Shown here: positions 39,007 to 49,144 of the stretch, one piece after another
Position numbering within the stretch: position 1 is the stretch's first letter
Layout of the letters: every line of letters begins with the position of its first letter
Source: Cymbomonas tetramitiformis
Taxonomy: Eukaryota > Chlorophyta > Pyramimonadophyceae > Pyramimonadales > Pyramimonadaceae
Direction of reading: 5' to 3'
NCBI GenBank assembly: GCA_001247695.2
Contig: LGRX02031403.1
Location: 1 to 64,000, forward strand
DNA: 64,000 bases
Translations under genes and position numbers: made by a program
Notes under the pieces: model-generated
What the model saw: the letters and a program-made list of their open reading frames with translations, nothing else
Database searches by the model: none
What the model was told of the DNA's origin: nothing

Positions 39007-42000
39007 AGCACATTTGCGTGGTGATCAGTCGCTCGCTGTCGAAGACTGAGAGACAGTACGCGAGCTTCCAGGGTGAGATGCTGGCAGTGGTGTGGGCAAT
39101 CCGCACGTTGCGCCAGTACCTGCACGGGGTCCACTTCACGCTGATTACCGACCATTCGCCGCTCACGACTCTCATGGAGAAGGGGGACCTGCAGGGCCAA
39201 CACCTGCGCTGGGCCATCAGTCTTCAGGAGTTTGAGTTCACGGTCCAGTACCGACCAGGTCCGAAGAATGAGAACGCGGATGTGCCATCCAGGTACCCGC
39301 TGCCCAGCACCGCAGACGAGACTGGCGCCCGCTTGGACCGAGAAGGGGACCACGCGAGGGAAGCGGGGCATGCCGAGAGGCTAACGCGCTGCTTCGCAGA
39401 CACCATCTGCTTGGAAGTGACCAGGGAGCCACCGCTTGGTCCAGAAGTGAGCCCAGAGGCACAGGTGGCCAACTACTGCGAGAACATGGTCAGGGAGCAG
39501 CTGGGGACCAGCGCAGTTCATCGACTATTTGACGTACACTACCAAGAGGAGTTGGAGTGCAACAAGGGGGTTATGTTTGACACTGACCACCCAGAGGTGG
39601 CCAGGTGCTCGGGCAAGCTGACACGAGTCGCCTGGGATGCCCTCAGCCAGGTCCGGCCAATCAGGGGCATGCATTCTGGAGGCTCCCCAGCGATCTACGG
39701 CGACGAGACCATGGAGGGTGGCAAGCTCAAGGTGCCAAAGAAGATCGACACGAGAGTGATTGACAAGAGCTTCTTTCGAGAGGCCAGAGAAGAAGGCGTG
39801 GTCTGCTATGAGCCCTGTGGGGGCTTGTGTGCTGGATTGGAGATGCTCTTGCACTGTGGTGGCAAGGTCAACAAGTACCTCTACCAGGACATCTCGGAGT
39901 CCAGCCAGGCGGTAGCCAGGGCCAGGTGCATGGCGCCCAGTCGCCGTCATCCTGACCTGTTTCGCGCTGATGCAGCTCACTTGGAGCAGCTGCCCAGCAA
40001 CATCGAAGACACCAGTCTCATTGACCTCGTGCATGCAGGGGCATTGAGTGGAGAACAATGGGTCATGGTGTGTGGATATCCATGCCAGGACCTGTCACCA
40101 GCTGGCAAGCTAGCTGGTTTGGAGGGCAAGCACAGCAGGCTGTTCTATCAGGCAGTGCGGGTCCTTTCGACGCTGCAGCAGCTGCAGCCTCAGCGACCGC
40201 CAGCATATGTGCTAGAGAACGTCTCCCCGTTATCGCACCGGGAGAACTCGAAGATCAGAAAGGAGGTGTTCCCCATCATCAATAGTGTGGTGGGCCAGCC
40301 AGTATCCTTCGACGCGGCGCGCGCGGGATCGTACGCGCCTCGCCTACGAGCATATTGGAGCAATCTGTTTCAGAATCAGCAGTTCAATCTGGTGATGGAG
40401 GGGGTGGACAGGCCACCAGCCAGATACGTGCGTGATATTTTGCAGCGAGGCTGGAAGCCACGCAAGGTAGTCACTGGAGACAGGAAGCCTCACTACACCG
40501 CCAACGTTGTGGGGGAGCCTATGCGAGTATTGCCGACCATCTTGGCAACGCAGAACTCTCGCGCCTTTCGTGCACCTCGCGCAGGCACAGTAGTAAGGAA
40601 AGAAGATGCTGAAGAAGAAGGGGAGACCAGAGAGGTCAACCTGGACGAGAAAGTTGTTGCCATGGGGTACAGCGCGAGCGAGCTACGCATGGCGCACGGC
40701 ATGAAAGACGAAGAGTTGGCAGGAGTGCTTGGTCTCGCCATGGACCGACGAGCAATGGAGCTGTTGTATGCGATTGCTGAGGTCAGCACGACCAAACTGC
40801 CAAAGAGTGAGGAGAGCGAGGAGGAGGAGCATGGCGCGTTAGCTGCCATTCCCATCGTGAAGTCCACCAAGGTGGCTACCACTTCTGGGGACACAACGGA
40901 GCCAGTGCGAGCACAACTAGCAGAGTGGATCACCAGTTCCAACGACTACACTCAGCAAGTCGCACGACGCCTTAGCCATCAGGACTGGGAAGAGCGGCTG
41001 CAACACATGTGCAGCCAGGGGCAGAAAGGCACTCAGGGACTCGGCACAGCCGACGCCGTTCCACGTCGCAGACAGTGGAAGCTTGCCTCCATGAAGCTCG
41101 CGGGCTACGAGGCACGACATCGCCAAGCCTTTTCAGGACCTGGAGACAAGCCAGTGGAGGTAAGCTCAGCTCCAGAATGGGCACCAGTGGTGAAGGAGAA
41201 AGAGATGAGGCTGCCTATGCTGCCTGACACGACGAGAATGGTCGCCATGCTTGCCAGTGTGACCCACCAGGAGTCACTTCGAGAGAAGTACCCTGACATA
41301 CACGAGGACGAGCTATGCCTCGCGTGGATAAAGACCGGAGGAAGCGTGGAGGTGCCCAAGGAGGAGTACCATAGAGTGAGGAAGAGAGCAGCTCGTCACC
41401 GCTGGGACGAGCTCATGGGCGAGCTGTACATGGTTACCGTCAGTGGTAAGGAGCTGCTGGTGCCCAAGCCCTGCGACAGAATTCAGCTGGTGCGTGAGCA
41501 CCACGAGAGGACTGGCCATTGGGGCATCAGGCGAACGCTGAACTTGTTGTGGCAACGCCATTACTGGGTGGGCATGAAACAGGATGTGCGAGCGGTGCTC
41601 ACTCAGTGCCAGACTTGCCAGAGAGTGAAGACGCACTACGCACGGGAGGAGGCAATGCTCACGCCGCTGGAAATCAAGTCCTTCATGTACCGCTGGTCCC
41701 TGGATTTAGCCTGGCCGACGAAGCGCATCACGAAAACTAGGAACCAGCGCGTCTTGGTCATGATTGAGCACTACACGCGTTTCGTCGTGTGTGTTCCGAT
41801 TCCCGACAAGGAAGCCTCGACCATCGCCAGCGCGTTTCGCAATCACGTTCTGTCAGTGTTTGGGGCGCTAGCGGAATGCCTCGTGGATGGGGGCACGGAG
41901 TTCGAGGGCGAGTTCGCCGCCCTATGCAGGCAGTGTCTTATCGATCGGAGGGTGACTTCACCTAGTTCCCCAGAGAGCAATGGCTTGACTGAACGAGTGG

Positions 42001-42200
42001 TACACACCCTCAAGTTCTGCTTCAAGAAGATGGCCCTCGACAAGGTCCTGGACTTCGAGTGGGATGAGATGCTCTGGTCGCTCGTACTCAGTTACAACGC
42101 AGCCAAGCAGCAGTCGACTGGGAAAAAAGGTTATAGAGGAATACATAAGTGCATAATGGGGAATAGAAAATCGAATCTTTTTTGGGGGAATAGATTATAG
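38844..42200 (+). CDS. RNase H, cytosine-C5 DNA methyltransferase and integrase (integrase truncated by insertion)
   Basis: RNase H continues with EMLAVVWAI, TDHSPL and NADVPSR. Then comes a complete DNMT3-like C5 methyltransferase: motif I CYEPCGGLCAGLEMLL (about 39806), motif IV GYPCQDLSPAGK (about 40074) with the catalytic Cys, RLFYQAV, motif VI LENV (about 40212), motif VIII SYAPRLRAYWSN (about 40328) and a motif X-like GVLGLAMDRRAMELLYAI. Integrase follows: H2C2 zinc site (HHERTGHWG ... CQTCQR) and the DDE triad in SLDLAWP, VDGGTEFEG and SPESNGLTERV. Coding sense ends at 42122 (AAKQQSTG), where a 3.4-kb element is inserted. The next host codons are at 45555. Confidence 0.92.
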   Translation: MGEGAGPGIAGIEGRSMFGEMFEAHRLQQAHFPLHGLEQPWHCAVLGQKDENGVEHICVVISRSLSKTERQYASFQGEMLAVVWAIRTLRQYLHGVHFTLITDHSPLTTLMEKGDLQGQHLRWAISLQEFEFTVQYRPGPKNENADVPSRYPLPSTADETGARLDREGDHAREAGHAERLTRCFADTICLEVTREPPLGPEVSPEAQVANYCENMVREQLGTSAVHRLFDVHYQEELECNKGVMFDTDHPEVARCSGKLTRVAWDALSQVRPIRGMHSGGSPAIYGDETMEGGKLKVPKKIDTRVIDKSFFREAREEGVVCYEPCGGLCAGLEMLLHCGGKVNKYLYQDISESSQAVARARCMAPSRRHPDLFRADAAHLEQLPSNIEDTSLIDLVHAGALSGEQWVMVCGYPCQDLSPAGKLAGLEGKHSRLFYQAVRVLSTLQQLQPQRPPAYVLENVSPLSHRENSKIRKEVFPIINSVVGQPVSFDAARAGSYAPRLRAYWSNLFQNQQFNLVMEGVDRPPARYVRDILQRGWKPRKVVTGDRKPHYTANVVGEPMRVLPTILATQNSRAFRAPRAGTVVRKEDAEEEGETREVNLDEKVVAMGYSASELRMAHGMKDEELAGVLGLAMDRRAMELLYAIAEVSTTKLPKSEESEEEEHGALAAIPIVKSTKVATTSGDTTEPVRAQLAEWITSSNDYTQQVARRLSHQDWEERLQHMCSQGQKGTQGLGTADAVPRRRQWKLASMKLAGYEARHRQAFSGPGDKPVEVSSAPEWAPVVKEKEMRLPMLPDTTRMVAMLASVTHQESLREKYPDIHEDELCLAWIKTGGSVEVPKEEYHRVRKRAARHRWDELMGELYMVTVSGKELLVPKPCDRIQLVREHHERTGHWGIRRTLNLLWQRHYWVGMKQDVRAVLTQCQTCQRVKTHYAREEAMLTPLEIKSFMYRWSLDLAWPTKRITKTRNQRVLVMIEHYTRFVVCVPIPDKEASTIASAFRNHVLSVFGALAECLVDGGTEFEGEFAALCRQCLIDRRVTSPSSPESNGLTERVVHTLKFCFKKMALDKVLDFEWDEMLWSLVLSYNAAKQQSTGKKGYRGIHKCIMGNRKSNLFWGNRL

Positions 42201-42689
42201 ATACTCTATGTCACATGCCATCGAGCCATGCCATCTATCGTTTCGGTTTGTACTACAGTATGAACTATCACTCGGTACCCCGGAGGTACAAGCGCAAGCG
42301 GTTCAGCGTGTGCAATATTTTGCGTCTGGCACACCCCCTTCTTCTAAACAATTTTTTGCATGTAGCATGAAGCATAATTTTTTCCACCCTTCGATTCTAA
42401 AGCGTTTGTATTCATTAGGTGAATACCTTTCGTTTGAGCTATCGATTGGCCCCATCCGCAACCGCATCAGCTTAGCCTTCGCGACTGCAAGCTAAGTTGG
42501 TGCGGTGTGAGATGGTTTCAACCACTTGCGGCTTTGCATAATAGGGGTTTTCGTGAGAATCTTCTCACGAAACTTGGCAGTGATATTGTTCATATCAATA
42601 TCAGTGCACCCTCAAGAGCATATGGCAAGCCGTTGAGTATATTAAAGACGGCCGCGTGCTGGCATGATGCCTTTTGGGTTTGAAACCCA

Positions 42690-43545
42690 AACCCAAACAT
42701 GCCAAACAGCGAAGGGCTTCCCGTGAGTTCCAGCGCACGTAACTTTGCAAAATATATTGATAAGATGCATATATTTCACTTTTCTGAAGTGCAAGGTTTG
42801 CGATAGCTTGTGCGCGAAGTTAGCATATTATTTCTTTGACCCAGATTTATGAGTTTGTATATCACGCTAAAATCTGTGTCAAAGAAATAGTAATACCATT
42901 TTGTGCACAGCCTTTCTTAGACCTTGTGCTTCGAATATATCAAAGATAAATATCTTGGCAATATTTCTACGCAGTTACGTGCGCTAGAACGCACGGGAAG
43001 CCCTTCGCTGTTTAGCATGTATTGGGTTTGGAAACATTCGAACCCAAGCCCAATAGATCTGCCAAAGAAATAAATTGATGGTTTTGCCAACAAGTTATCT
43101 CAAACCTTGTGCTTCTGAGAACTGAAAGATATGTGTCTTGTAAATATTTGTGCATAGTTTCGCGCGCTATAACGCACGGGAATTGCTTTTCAGTTTGGCA
43201 TGTATTGGGTTTGGGTAAACTCGAACACAAACCCAATAAATCTCCAAAGAAATAAATTGATGGCTTCGTGCACAAGGCTTTTGAGGCCTTGGGCCTTTGG
43301 CAACTAAAAGATATATATCTTAGTAATACTTTTGCAAAGTTACGGGCGCTGGAACTCACGGGAAGCCCTTTGCTGTTTGGCATGTTTGGGTTTGGGTTTG
43401 CATGTACTCAAACCCATGATGTGTAGCACGCGTTTTGCGCATAGCTTACATCAGAGGTTGTGCGTTTGAGGGTGCACCAATATTGCTGTTAGCAATATTG
43501 GTGCCAAGTATCGTGCGCTAGAACGCACGAGAACCCCTCCGCTGT
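42690..43545. repeat. Diverged repeat blocks in both orientations inside the TIR element
   Basis: Blocks containing GCGAAGGGCTTCCCGTG, the GCGCTAGAACGCACGGG type, and (A)AACCCAAACCCAA occur at about 42690, 42960-43045, 43150-43220, 43330-43400 and 43505-43545. The first is inverted relative to the others, so the stretch can fold back on itself. Confidence 0.7.
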
Positions 43546-43767
43546 TTGAGTTTTGATGCGATGTGCATGAAAGTTATAAGGGCCTCTCAGCTTAGCTCGC
43601 AGTCGCGACTGCAAACTGAGCTGATGCGGCCACGGCTCAGTCAAGAGCTCAAAAAACTCCTACCTAAGAGTCTAAATGATATATCTTTGTGCATTACGAA
43701 CGTTGGAAAATGTTTTCCCAATCTAATTTACTCGCAAACAGTGTGGGCAATCATACGTGCAGTGAAA

Positions 43768-43826
43768 TATTCACGGCCGTGAATTTAATATTCACGGCCG
43801 TGAATTTAATATTCACGGCCGTGAAT
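43768..43826. repeat. Three tandem TTCACGGCCGTGAA palindromes
   Basis: Perfect 14-bp palindromes separated by TTTAATA. Confidence 0.9.
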
Positions 43827-43926
43827 TCCAGATTCGGGAGGGCGTAAACCGTACGTTTATGTGAGAACTGAAGTCGGCTTGGTTGCAAAGACCTGTCTGG
43901 TATTTTCTCTAAGTATTTTCAGACGT

Positions 43927-44229
43927 TCCCAAAGTGACCAAAAACCGAACGATCGGCGATCGAACGGTTTTTGGTCACTTTGGGAGTGAGATCGTGAGTT
44001 TAGGCTTGGTGACAACACGCGAAACCACTGAGTATTTTCAGACGTGTTCCCAAAGTGACCAAAAACCGAACGATCGGCGATCGAGCGGTTTTTGGTCACT
44101 TTGGGAGTAAGATCGCGAGTTTAGGCTTGGTGACAACACGCGAGACGACACTGAGTATTTTCAGACGCGTTCCCAAAGTGACCAAAAACCGAACGATCGG
44201 CGATCGAACGGTTTTTGGTCACTTTGGGA
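43927..44229. repeat. Three tandem units each centred on a long perfect-type palindrome
   Basis: Each unit carries TTCCCAAAGTGACCAAAAAC, a short GATCG-containing centre and the inverted arm ending CACTTTGGGA. Units start near 43927, 44047 and 44170 (period about 120 bp). The arms are complementary over more than 20 bp. Confidence 0.9.
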
Positions 44230-45039
44230 GTGAGATCGTGAGTTTCTAAGGCTTGGTGACAACACGCGAGACAACACTCAGTGTATTACCAGTGTTTAAG
44301 TATTACAGTCTGAAAATACTTGGAGAAAATACTCACTGTCTGATTTGTTAAATATGCAATTTTAACTAAAGGCGGAAGGCTTTCTCTCCGGGAGTGTGCC
44401 CTGTCCAGCGAAATAAAGATCTCTAAGATGGTATTAATCTGAGTAATCTTTTGCTTCAAAATATTATCACATATTCCTACTTAGTATGATGTGGGTACCC
44501 GTTTCGCAAAGAAGATGAAAAACCATTGCGCAACTATTGCGGGTTTCAAATTCCTTAAATTCCACCCGCTTCCGCCAAATGAACGCGTCATCCCACAACG
44601 AGATGTGTGGTTGACCGTTCAGTTTGTGCAATTTGTTTAGGGAAAACAACGCATACGAAATACTATTTTTGCTAACGCTTCCCTCATCCGTTGCCCAGGC
44701 TCTCTTGCAAACGAGCGCGCGAATGAGGGAAGAAACGCCTAGCGGAAACGTGGACGCGGTTGACATCCGCGTTTCCGCTAGAGGTGAAATTGCATTGCCA
44801 AACGGCCAGTATGGGTTTATTATGCTTATATGATATGCGTGATATGTTCATGCTGTGCAAGATGCGTCCCTATTGGGCGTGAGTCGAGTTGGCTGGCTCG
44901 AATCACGCCCATGATTAACCCCCTCACAAGAACCGTCAAGCATCCTAGATTCCGAACGGATCTTGCTTCCAACCCTTTCTAATTTGAGCAGAATTGCCTG
45001 CACACTCGGTATCGTGGTCAGGAACTCGCGTAGAATTAC

Positions 45040-45135
45040 GTATCTGGTTCAACGAAAGCCCTGTATCTAGTTCAATGAAAGCCCCGTACCTGGTTCAACG
45101 AAAGCCCCGTATCTGGTTCAATGAAAGCCCCGTAA
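45040..45135. repeat. Four tandem copies of a 23-bp unit
   Basis: Unit TATCTGGTTCAACGAAAGCC with small changes, four copies. Confidence 0.85.
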
Positions 45136-45554
45136 TCTTGCTTGCGCAAACAAAGTTGTTCCTAACACTTATTATGTAGTCAACTGTACAAGGGAACCGT
45201 GGAAAGCAAGGGCGACGCACCTTTCATTTTTGATGGAGAATCTTTTACCCTGTCCTCTTTCTTGAATAGAGGACAATAAAATCTAGAATAGATGGACATA
45301 CCATCAGTGTTCAACAGTACAACGATACCCGCCGTTGTCGCAAGAAAGGCACACCCTGCCGTACTTTTTCGGAGGCTTCCTCATGTTTGCAATAACCAAG
45401 TGAACCGAGGTGGGGTGGGGGCAAAATAATTCAAACGGTGATATTAGACGCATGTTCATGTGTCACAAACTTATTCCCCAAAAAAAGATTCGATTTCCTA
45501 TTCCCCATTATGCACTTTTCTATTCCCTAATCATTATGCTACCAGTCGACTGGG

Positions 45555-46946
45555 GTGGCGCCGTTCACACTGCTGTTCGCTCAGGAAGCTACTGTGCCAC
45601 CAGATCTTCGTGCCCGACCCGAGTTGGACTTTGAGAAGCAGGAGGAGAGGACACTGGCTGAGGACTTGTTGCAGCGAGCAGCCATCGTGAAGAAGCTCAT
45701 GGTGCACGCAGGGTGCAACCTGGAGATCGCCCAGCACCGCGACACCTTGCGATACGAGCACAGGAGGAGTGGCAGCTACGAGCCGAAGCCGCACCAGTTC
45801 AAGGCAGGCGATTTCGTATACATAAGACAGCAGCCGCGCTCTGGCATGGAGGTGGCCACCAAGCCAGCCATCTTGAAGCTAGTCAAGGTGCAGAGAGATG
45901 GGGTGGTAGTGTTGGAGGACAGCACGAAGTTGCGGGAGAAGAGCACAGTGCAGAACATCGCACCGTGTCATCTGCAGGTGAAAGACCAGTACGACTGCAG
46001 CGTTGCCATCCCCAGCAAGCATCTTGCATGCGAGGAGTGCATGAGAATAGATGGGGAGGCAGCCATGCTGCTGTGCGACACCTGTAACCGTGGCTATCAC
46101 ACGTGGTGTCTGAAGCCGGCGCTGGATGGAGTGCCTGAAGGAGATAGGCAATGTCCCAAATGCTTGGGCGGGGCCGTAGTGGCAGCTGCCGCTGAAGTGA
46201 GTACGTCTATCGTGGAGAAGATGGCTGCCATGGAGCTGCAGCTGAGAGAGAAGTTGGGTACAGATGTGGTGTTGTTGCCTGCAGACGTGGGTCCACATCG
46301 TGCTGTGAAACCGGGACGTGAACACCCATGGCAGGCACTCACATCGCGACAGATGCTCAGGAAGGAAGGGAGCATGGGGGATCTCCCTGACAGAGTGGCT
46401 TGGGGGAACCAGGAAGAGCTCAGTAGAGTGATTATAGACGTAATGCCAGGATTTTGGCATGAGGGTCACCGTACCATCTTGAGCAGAAAGTGTTCAGAAC
46501 AATACACTCGCGTGAGGAACCTTCGGAAAGCGGCTACGGTGCAGGCCATGAGCCCGGAGGAAGTGCAGAAGAGGGGGGATGTTACGCAGTTGAACAGAGC
46601 CCAGGTGAAGATTGCCAGTCAACTGAACTGGGGCTTAGAACTGGTGATGACAGTTCCCCAGGAGTTTAGACGTCTGGCGCACGAGGTGACTTGGGAGAAG
46701 GTCACGCAGGTCTGGGACCCATGGGCTGGCACAGGTGTTATTGGCAAAGTAATGTCACTAGAGTGGCCTCACCTGAAGTTCATGAACAACGATTGGAACC
46801 CGCAGTTGAAATGGCACGAAGCCCTTAACGCCTTACAGCCGGGCAACTATCGCGCCTGGAAAGAAAAGTATGGGGTGTGTGGCTATTACCCTTCGGGTGG
46901 CTTAAGCCACCCTAACAGCGATTTAGGGTGGCTTAAGCCACCTTAA
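45555..46946 (+). CDS. Integrase C-terminus, PHD finger and first half of an amino-methyltransferase-like module
   Basis: Continues the integrase after the insertion: VAPFTLLFAQEATVP, then a GPY/F-like C-terminal region (FKAGDFVYIRQQP). Residues about 157-200 form a C4HC3 PHD finger: CEECMRIDGEAAMLLCDTC, GYHTWCLKP and CPKC. PHD fingers usually read histone H3 tails, so this may guide integration, as chromodomains do in chromoviruses. From about residue 380 comes QVWDPWAGTGVIGKVM (46708-46755), motif I of amino methyltransferases, then FMNNDWNP (motif II-like). At 46881 a MITE interrupts the codon after YGVC; the protein continues at 47527. Confidence 0.85.
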   Translation: MAPFTLLFAQEATVPPDLRARPELDFEKQEERTLAEDLLQRAAIVKKLMVHAGCNLEIAQHRDTLRYEHRRSGSYEPKPHQFKAGDFVYIRQQPRSGMEVATKPAILKLVKVQRDGVVVLEDSTKLREKSTVQNIAPCHLQVKDQYDCSVAIPSKHLACEECMRIDGEAAMLLCDTCNRGYHTWCLKPALDGVPEGDRQCPKCLGGAVVAAAAEVSTSIVEKMAAMELQLREKLGTDVVLLPADVGPHRAVKPGREHPWQALTSRQMLRKEGSMGDLPDRVAWGNQEELSRVIIDVMPGFWHEGHRTILSRKCSEQYTRVRNLRKAATVQAMSPEEVQKRGDVTQLNRAQVKIASQLNWGLELVMTVPQEFRRLAHEVTWEKVTQVWDPWAGTGVIGKVMSLEWPHLKFMNNDWNPQLKWHEALNALQPGNYRAWKEKYGVCGYYPSGGLSHPNSDLGWLKPP

Positions 46947-47527
46947 CGTTTTCAATTATTGCGGGAGCTATCGGTACCGGAAACTAGATTTTTTAAGCTC
47001 AAAATGACGGCGACAATGTCTTCTTTTAGACACTATATGCACTATTCGGCGAGCCCAAGTTCCCGGTGAGCAATTTTGGGAAGTATCCAAGAGGGTGCAA
47101 CATTTAGTAAATTTTGAGCGATTTTTTCCGGTTTTTGCATACCCATGCTACTTCAACCGAGATTTTGAGGGTCAAGATGACCTCGGATCAAACTTTTGGC
47201 AACACACTGCAGAAAGAGCAGCTCGAGATCTTGACATCATAGGTCTCCAAATTTTGAAAAGCGCCTTCGAGGAAGCCCCCGTGAGCTAATTGGCTTAAGG
47301 TGGCTTAAGCCATCTTAAGGAAAATTGGGAAATACCCACCCTACTTCAACCGAGATTTTGAGGGTCAAGATGAACTCAGATCAAACTTTTGATAAGACAC
47401 TGCAGAAAGAGCAGCTCAAGATCTTGGCGACACAGGTCTTCAAATTTTGAAAGCACCGCCGAGGAAGCCCCAATGAGCTCTTCAAGTTAAGGTGGCTTAA
47501 GCCACCTTAAGCTGCGGGTAATAGGCA
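46882..47527. mobile_element. 0.65-kb MITE inserted in the methyltransferase module
   Basis: TGTGTG flanks both ends (46876-46881 and 47528-47533). Ends are inverted: GCTATTACCC on the left, GGGTAATAGGC on the right, each followed inward by GGTGGCTTAAGCCACC, itself a palindrome. Removing the insert and one TGTGTG restores the frame (YGVC then DAVITSPWF). Inside, about 90 bp (TTCAACCGAGATTTTGAGGG ... CACTGCAGAAAGAGCAGCTC) is tandemly duplicated at about 47150 and 47345. No ORF of note. Confidence 0.85.
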
Positions 47528-47895
47528 TGTGTGACGCAGTGATCACCTCACCCTGGTTCGCAGTGCTGGATATTGCGTTGCCATTGGCAGTGCTGGCCAG
47601 CAGAGTGGTGGCTTGCATTCATGTGCCATCGCACTACATGACAGATATGGCAGAGAGCAGGGCACAATACTTTCGTAAGTTGTGTCATGCTGGACGCCTA
47701 CACGTGATTGGACACTTGGAGCATGGGCCCATTGGTAGAAGATGTATGTGGGTAATGGTGTTTCGAAATCCTCTGACACGGGCCAGGATGCTACGAGGAG
47801 GAGAAGCTTCTGGAGTGGGTATGTTTACCTTCAGCATAAGCAAGTTCGCGCTGGATGGTGTTACGACAGAAGATGCTGAGCAAGCTCTTGTTTAA
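47527..47895 (+). CDS. Second half of the amino-methyltransferase-like module, polyprotein C-terminus
   Basis: CDAVITSPWFAVLDIALPLA carries TSPWF at the place of motif IV (TSPPY/F in N4-cytosine and N6-adenine enzymes), followed by a hydrophobic strand (SRVVACIHVPSHYMTD) and GPIGRRCMWVMVF. With motif I upstream, the order I then IV is that of gamma/alpha-type enzymes. The second Pro of the usual SPP is Trp here, so catalysis is uncertain. The ORF ends with TAA 25 bp before the purine tract. Confidence 0.7.
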   Translation: MCDAVITSPWFAVLDIALPLAVLASRVVACIHVPSHYMTDMAESRAQYFRKLCHAGRLHVIGHLEHGPIGRRCMWVMVFRNPLTRARMLRGGEASGVGMFTFSISKFALDGVTTEDAEQALV

Positions 47896-47920
47896 CGTCT
47901 GTGCTACCAGTGGCAGCTAC

Positions 47921-47930
47921 AGATGGGGGA
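47921..47930 (+). promoter_or_regulatory. Polypurine-tract-like sequence before the 3' LTR
   Basis: AGATGGGGGA lies immediately before TGTTGAG, the proposed first bases of the 607-bp LTR. Such tracts prime plus-strand synthesis. Its position supports the 607-bp LTR over a 387-bp one. Confidence 0.6.
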
Positions 47931-48537
47931 TGTTGAGAAAAAGAGCTTGCATAAGTTGTAGAGAAGAAGATATCAAAAAAATTGAGATTTTGTGTAGTCA
48001 CAGTAGGAAGTCAACTGTGCAGTCATATAAGGCAATATATACAGAGCCGAGCTAGTGTTATAGAAGCGCTGACAATAAGTAAGACTGTTTAGTAGTAGGG
48101 CTAGAGAGTTGTGCTTTGTGTGGACGCTTCGTGCATAAGTTCGCGACAGCTGTCACAAACCACGGCTTATCGTGTACCTTAGCCGGGTTGTGACACTTGC
48201 TGTAGCAGTCCCTGTGACGAACATATGACACGCGCAGTACGGTACGCGCAAGGAGTTATGACAGTGAAGAGATACGGAAATACGAACGGGTGTTACACTT
48301 GTTTGGAGATAGCGAGAATAAGTAGGGCGGCGTAGCAGGGTGAGGGAGACGCTCATTTTTGTTTTGCCTTCGTAACAGCGATTCCGAAAATAAGAAGTAC
48401 TCGCTCAGACCGCGAAAACAGCAGTGTTATGATATAAGGATTTGTGATATATAGCATTCTTCTGCTTGTGAAGATATACATTTGTTGGACTTGCTCTTGT
48501 GTGATAGCGTCAGAACTGTGATTTACAGTCTTTTACA
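47931..48537 (+). repeat. 3' LTR, full length 607 bp
   Basis: Begins TGTTGAG and ends TTTTACA (TGT...ACA termini). Repeated without visible change at 48538-49144. Positions 221-607 match the 5' partial LTR. Confidence 0.85.
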
Positions 48538-49144
48538 TGTTGAGAAAAAGAGCTTGCATAAGTTGTAGAGAAGAAGATATCAAAAAAATTGAGATTTTGT
48601 GTAGTCACAGTAGGAAGTCAACTGTGCAGTCATATAAGGCAATATATACAGAGCCGAGCTAGTGTTATAGAAGCGCTGACAATAAGTAAGACTGTTTAGT
48701 AGTAGGGCTAGAGAGTTGTGCTTTGTGTGGACGCTTCGTGCATAAGTTCGCGACAGCTGTCACAAACCACGGCTTATCGTGTACCTTAGCCGGGTTGTGA
48801 CACTTGCTGTAGCAGTCCCTGTGACGAACATATGACACGCGCAGTACGGTACGCGCAAGGAGTTATGACAGTGAAGAGATACGGAAATACGAACGGGTGT
48901 TACACTTGTTTGGAGATAGCGAGAATAAGTAGGGCGGCGTAGCAGGGTGAGGGAGACGCTCATTTTTGTTTTGCCTTCGTAACAGCGATTCCGAAAATAA
49001 GAAGTACTCGCTCAGACCGCGAAAACAGCAGTGTTATGATATAAGGATTTGTGATATATAGCATTCTTCTGCTTGTGAAGATATACATTTGTTGGACTTG
49101 CTCTTGTGTGATAGCGTCAGAACTGTGATTTACAGTCTTTTACA
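48538..49144 (+). repeat. Second tandem LTR copy, 607 bp
   Basis: Directly follows the first copy head to tail with no bases between. Confidence 0.88.

Larger units (their letters stand above)
42123..45542. mobile_element. 3.4-kb TIR element inserted in the integrase, non-coding, rich in palindromic satellites
   Basis: CAGTCGACTGGG is present on both sides (42111-42122 and 45543-45554), matching a target duplication of unusual length. The ends are inverted repeats: AAGTGCATAATGGGGAATAG and AAATCGAATCTTTTTT just inside the left end recur inverted at about 45472-45529. Joining the flanks restores the integrase frame (QSTG then VAPFTLL). No transposase is recognised. The inside is made of repeats: diverged blocks around 42690-43545 in both orientations, three TTCACGGCCGTGAA palindromes (43768-43826), three 58-bp palindromes (43927-44229), further hairpins, and a GTATCTGGTTCAA-type repeat (45040-45135). 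Confidence 0.82.

Noticed and set aside
43927..44229. CRISPR-like array
   Set aside because: Only three palindromic units with similar, not variable, spacers, inside a eukaryotic transposon.
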